From Desulfovibrionaceae bacterium (lineage in GTDB: Bacteria; Desulfobacterota; Desulfovibrionia; Desulfovibrionales; Desulfovibrionaceae), in the NCBI GenBank assembly GCA_017454105.1, contig JAFTDR010000223.1, forward strand, positions 1 through 32,585: a DNA stretch of 32,585 nt, in the 5' to 3' direction. Each line of letters opens with the position of its first letter. The first letter of the stretch is position 1. The position numbers were made by a program, and so were the translations under genes. Below, piece after piece: positions 31,978 to 32,585 of the stretch. Under the pieces are notes generated by a model, which saw only the letters and a list, made by a program, of their open reading frames with translations, was not told the DNA's origin and searched no databases.

Positions 31978-32430
31978 TCAAGCCGCGATTTGAATGGTGA
32001 AACGGTTCTTCTGAGCAAGTTTCGGTACTGTAATAGAAAGAACGCCATCCTTGTTGCTGGCCGTGATATGGTCGATATCTGCGTCATCGGGAAGGGTCAT
32101 TGTGCGCTCAAAAGAGCCGTACCGGCGCTCAATGACATGCGAGGTCTTTCCGTCCTTACGCTCTTCTTTCTTTTCACCTGAGAGAACGAGAGTGTGTTCG
32201 TGGACCTCAAGTTTCACATCGTCCTTGGAGAGCCCTGGAATTTCAGCGTGAATTGTGTAGGCCTTCTCATCGCTTGTGATATCCAGGCTCGGTACAAAGG
32301 ATTGGCTTTCGACCTCAGGGCGTAAGGATTTCAGGAATTTCCAGGGAAAGCTCGCGTCAAACATCTGATCGACAAGACCGCCGTTCCCAAAGAAGGGATC
32401 AGTGTAGGTTCTCGGAAGATTGCTGCTCAT
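31978..32430 (-). CDS. Small heat-shock protein, Hsp20 family
   Basis: An ATP-independent holdase chaperone. The alpha-crystallin domain spans about residues 46-137, with IHAEIPGLSKDDVKLEV, ERRYGSFERTMTLP and the signature NKDGVLSITVPK. The C-terminal I-x-I anchor (Ile146-Gln-Ile148) that joins subunits into oligomers is present. The 150 residues fit the family. AAGGAG lies about 7 bases before ATG 32430. A second hsp20 gene precedes it on the same strand (its tail is at the window edge), a tandem arrangement that often gives hetero-oligomers. No CIRCE or other heat-shock element is obvious in the gap. Confidence 0.95.
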   Translation of the reverse strand: MSSNLPRTYTDPFFGNGGLVDQMFDASFPWKFLKSLRPEVESQSFVPSLDITSDEKAYTIHAEIPGLSKDDVKLEVHEHTLVLSGEKKEERKDGKTSHVIERRYGSFERTMTLPDDADIDHITASNKDGVLSITVPKLAQKNRFTIQIAA

Positions 32431-32510
32431 AATGGACTCCTTTTTTCACAGGCAGGTGTGCGATAACACAGAGTCTGTGGATATATTGTGGAAAAAAACT
32501 GATTGGCCCC

Positions 32511-32532
32511 AAAAAAAATCTCTTGAGAGATT
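32511..32532 (-). terminator. Terminator of the upstream hsp20-like gene
   Basis: On the minus strand AATCTCTCAAGAGATT forms a stem followed by a run of T. The stem overlaps the TAA of the partial gene, so termination occurs directly at the end of the coding sequence. Confidence 0.65.
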
Positions 32533-32585
32533 AGGCATCCGCATTGATTGTGATGGCCTTGCGGTTTTCTTTTGGTGTCGTGCGG
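32531..32585 (-). CDS. Partial Hsp20-like gene (C-terminal end only)
   Basis: The last 17 codons are in the window: R-T-T-P-K-E-N-R-K-A-I-T-I-N-A-D-A then TAA. The TPKENRK stretch followed by the I-x-I motif (ITI) is the typical C-terminal extension of small heat-shock proteins, and the next gene on the strand is an hsp20. The rest lies beyond the window. Confidence 0.65.
   Translation of the reverse strand, partial: RTTPKENRKAITINADA

Overview
The window looks like chromosomal DNA of a flagellated Gram-negative bacterium. The outer-membrane barrel protein, a type III secretion chaperone/effector pair, FliM, a stand-alone GltA/GltD-type flavoprotein, a WbaP-type sugar transferase and tandem Hsp20 genes would suit a host-associated member of the Desulfovibrionaceae. 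That placement is inference from protein character, because no rRNA or other decisive marker is present. Only about two thirds of the window is coding, and the gaps are packed with short repeated elements.

Layout. 1-3.5 kb: two adjacent minus-strand DUF262 (GmrSD-like) genes, a candidate restriction or anti-phage module. 3.5-5.3 kb: a gene-free block of nested and chained mini-elements. 5.3-8.7 kb: minus-strand small membrane protein, GltA-like flavoprotein, exported flavodoxin and asd. 8.7-10.1 kb: repeats and hairpins. 10.1-12.6 kb: two minus-strand transporters (NSS and AEC families). 12.6-14.4 kb: repeats. 14.4-18.6 kb: a plus-strand CesT-like chaperone and a very large putative effector that carries an in-frame stop after codon 64. 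19.0-20.7 kb: outer-membrane protein and folE. 21.5-24.2 kb: three unrecognised genes, mostly membrane proteins. 24.4-28.7 kb: WbaP-like transferase, glf and a possible glycosyltransferase, which together suggest galactofuranose-containing surface glycan. 28.7-32.6 kb: Sel1-repeat protein, fliM, hsp20 and the tail of a second hsp20.

The most striking feature is a set of short terminal-inverted-repeat elements, all bounded by TA and starting TATAC or similar. Family A (about 103 bp) has 17 recognisable copies. Families B (about 100 bp), C (about 63-110 bp) and D (about 234 bp) have fewer. They are nested in one another in both orders (A inside B, B inside A, A inside D). One A insertion has an exact empty-site counterpart elsewhere in the window, which shows a TA target duplication. 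No transposase is present, so these are candidate non-autonomous MITEs; the TA target suggests IS630/Tc1-mariner-type mobilisation (inference).

A second theme is gene decay. The effector has a premature stop, its chaperone has a start region that reads as frameshifted, and long hairpins without U-tracts sit just after several stop codons.
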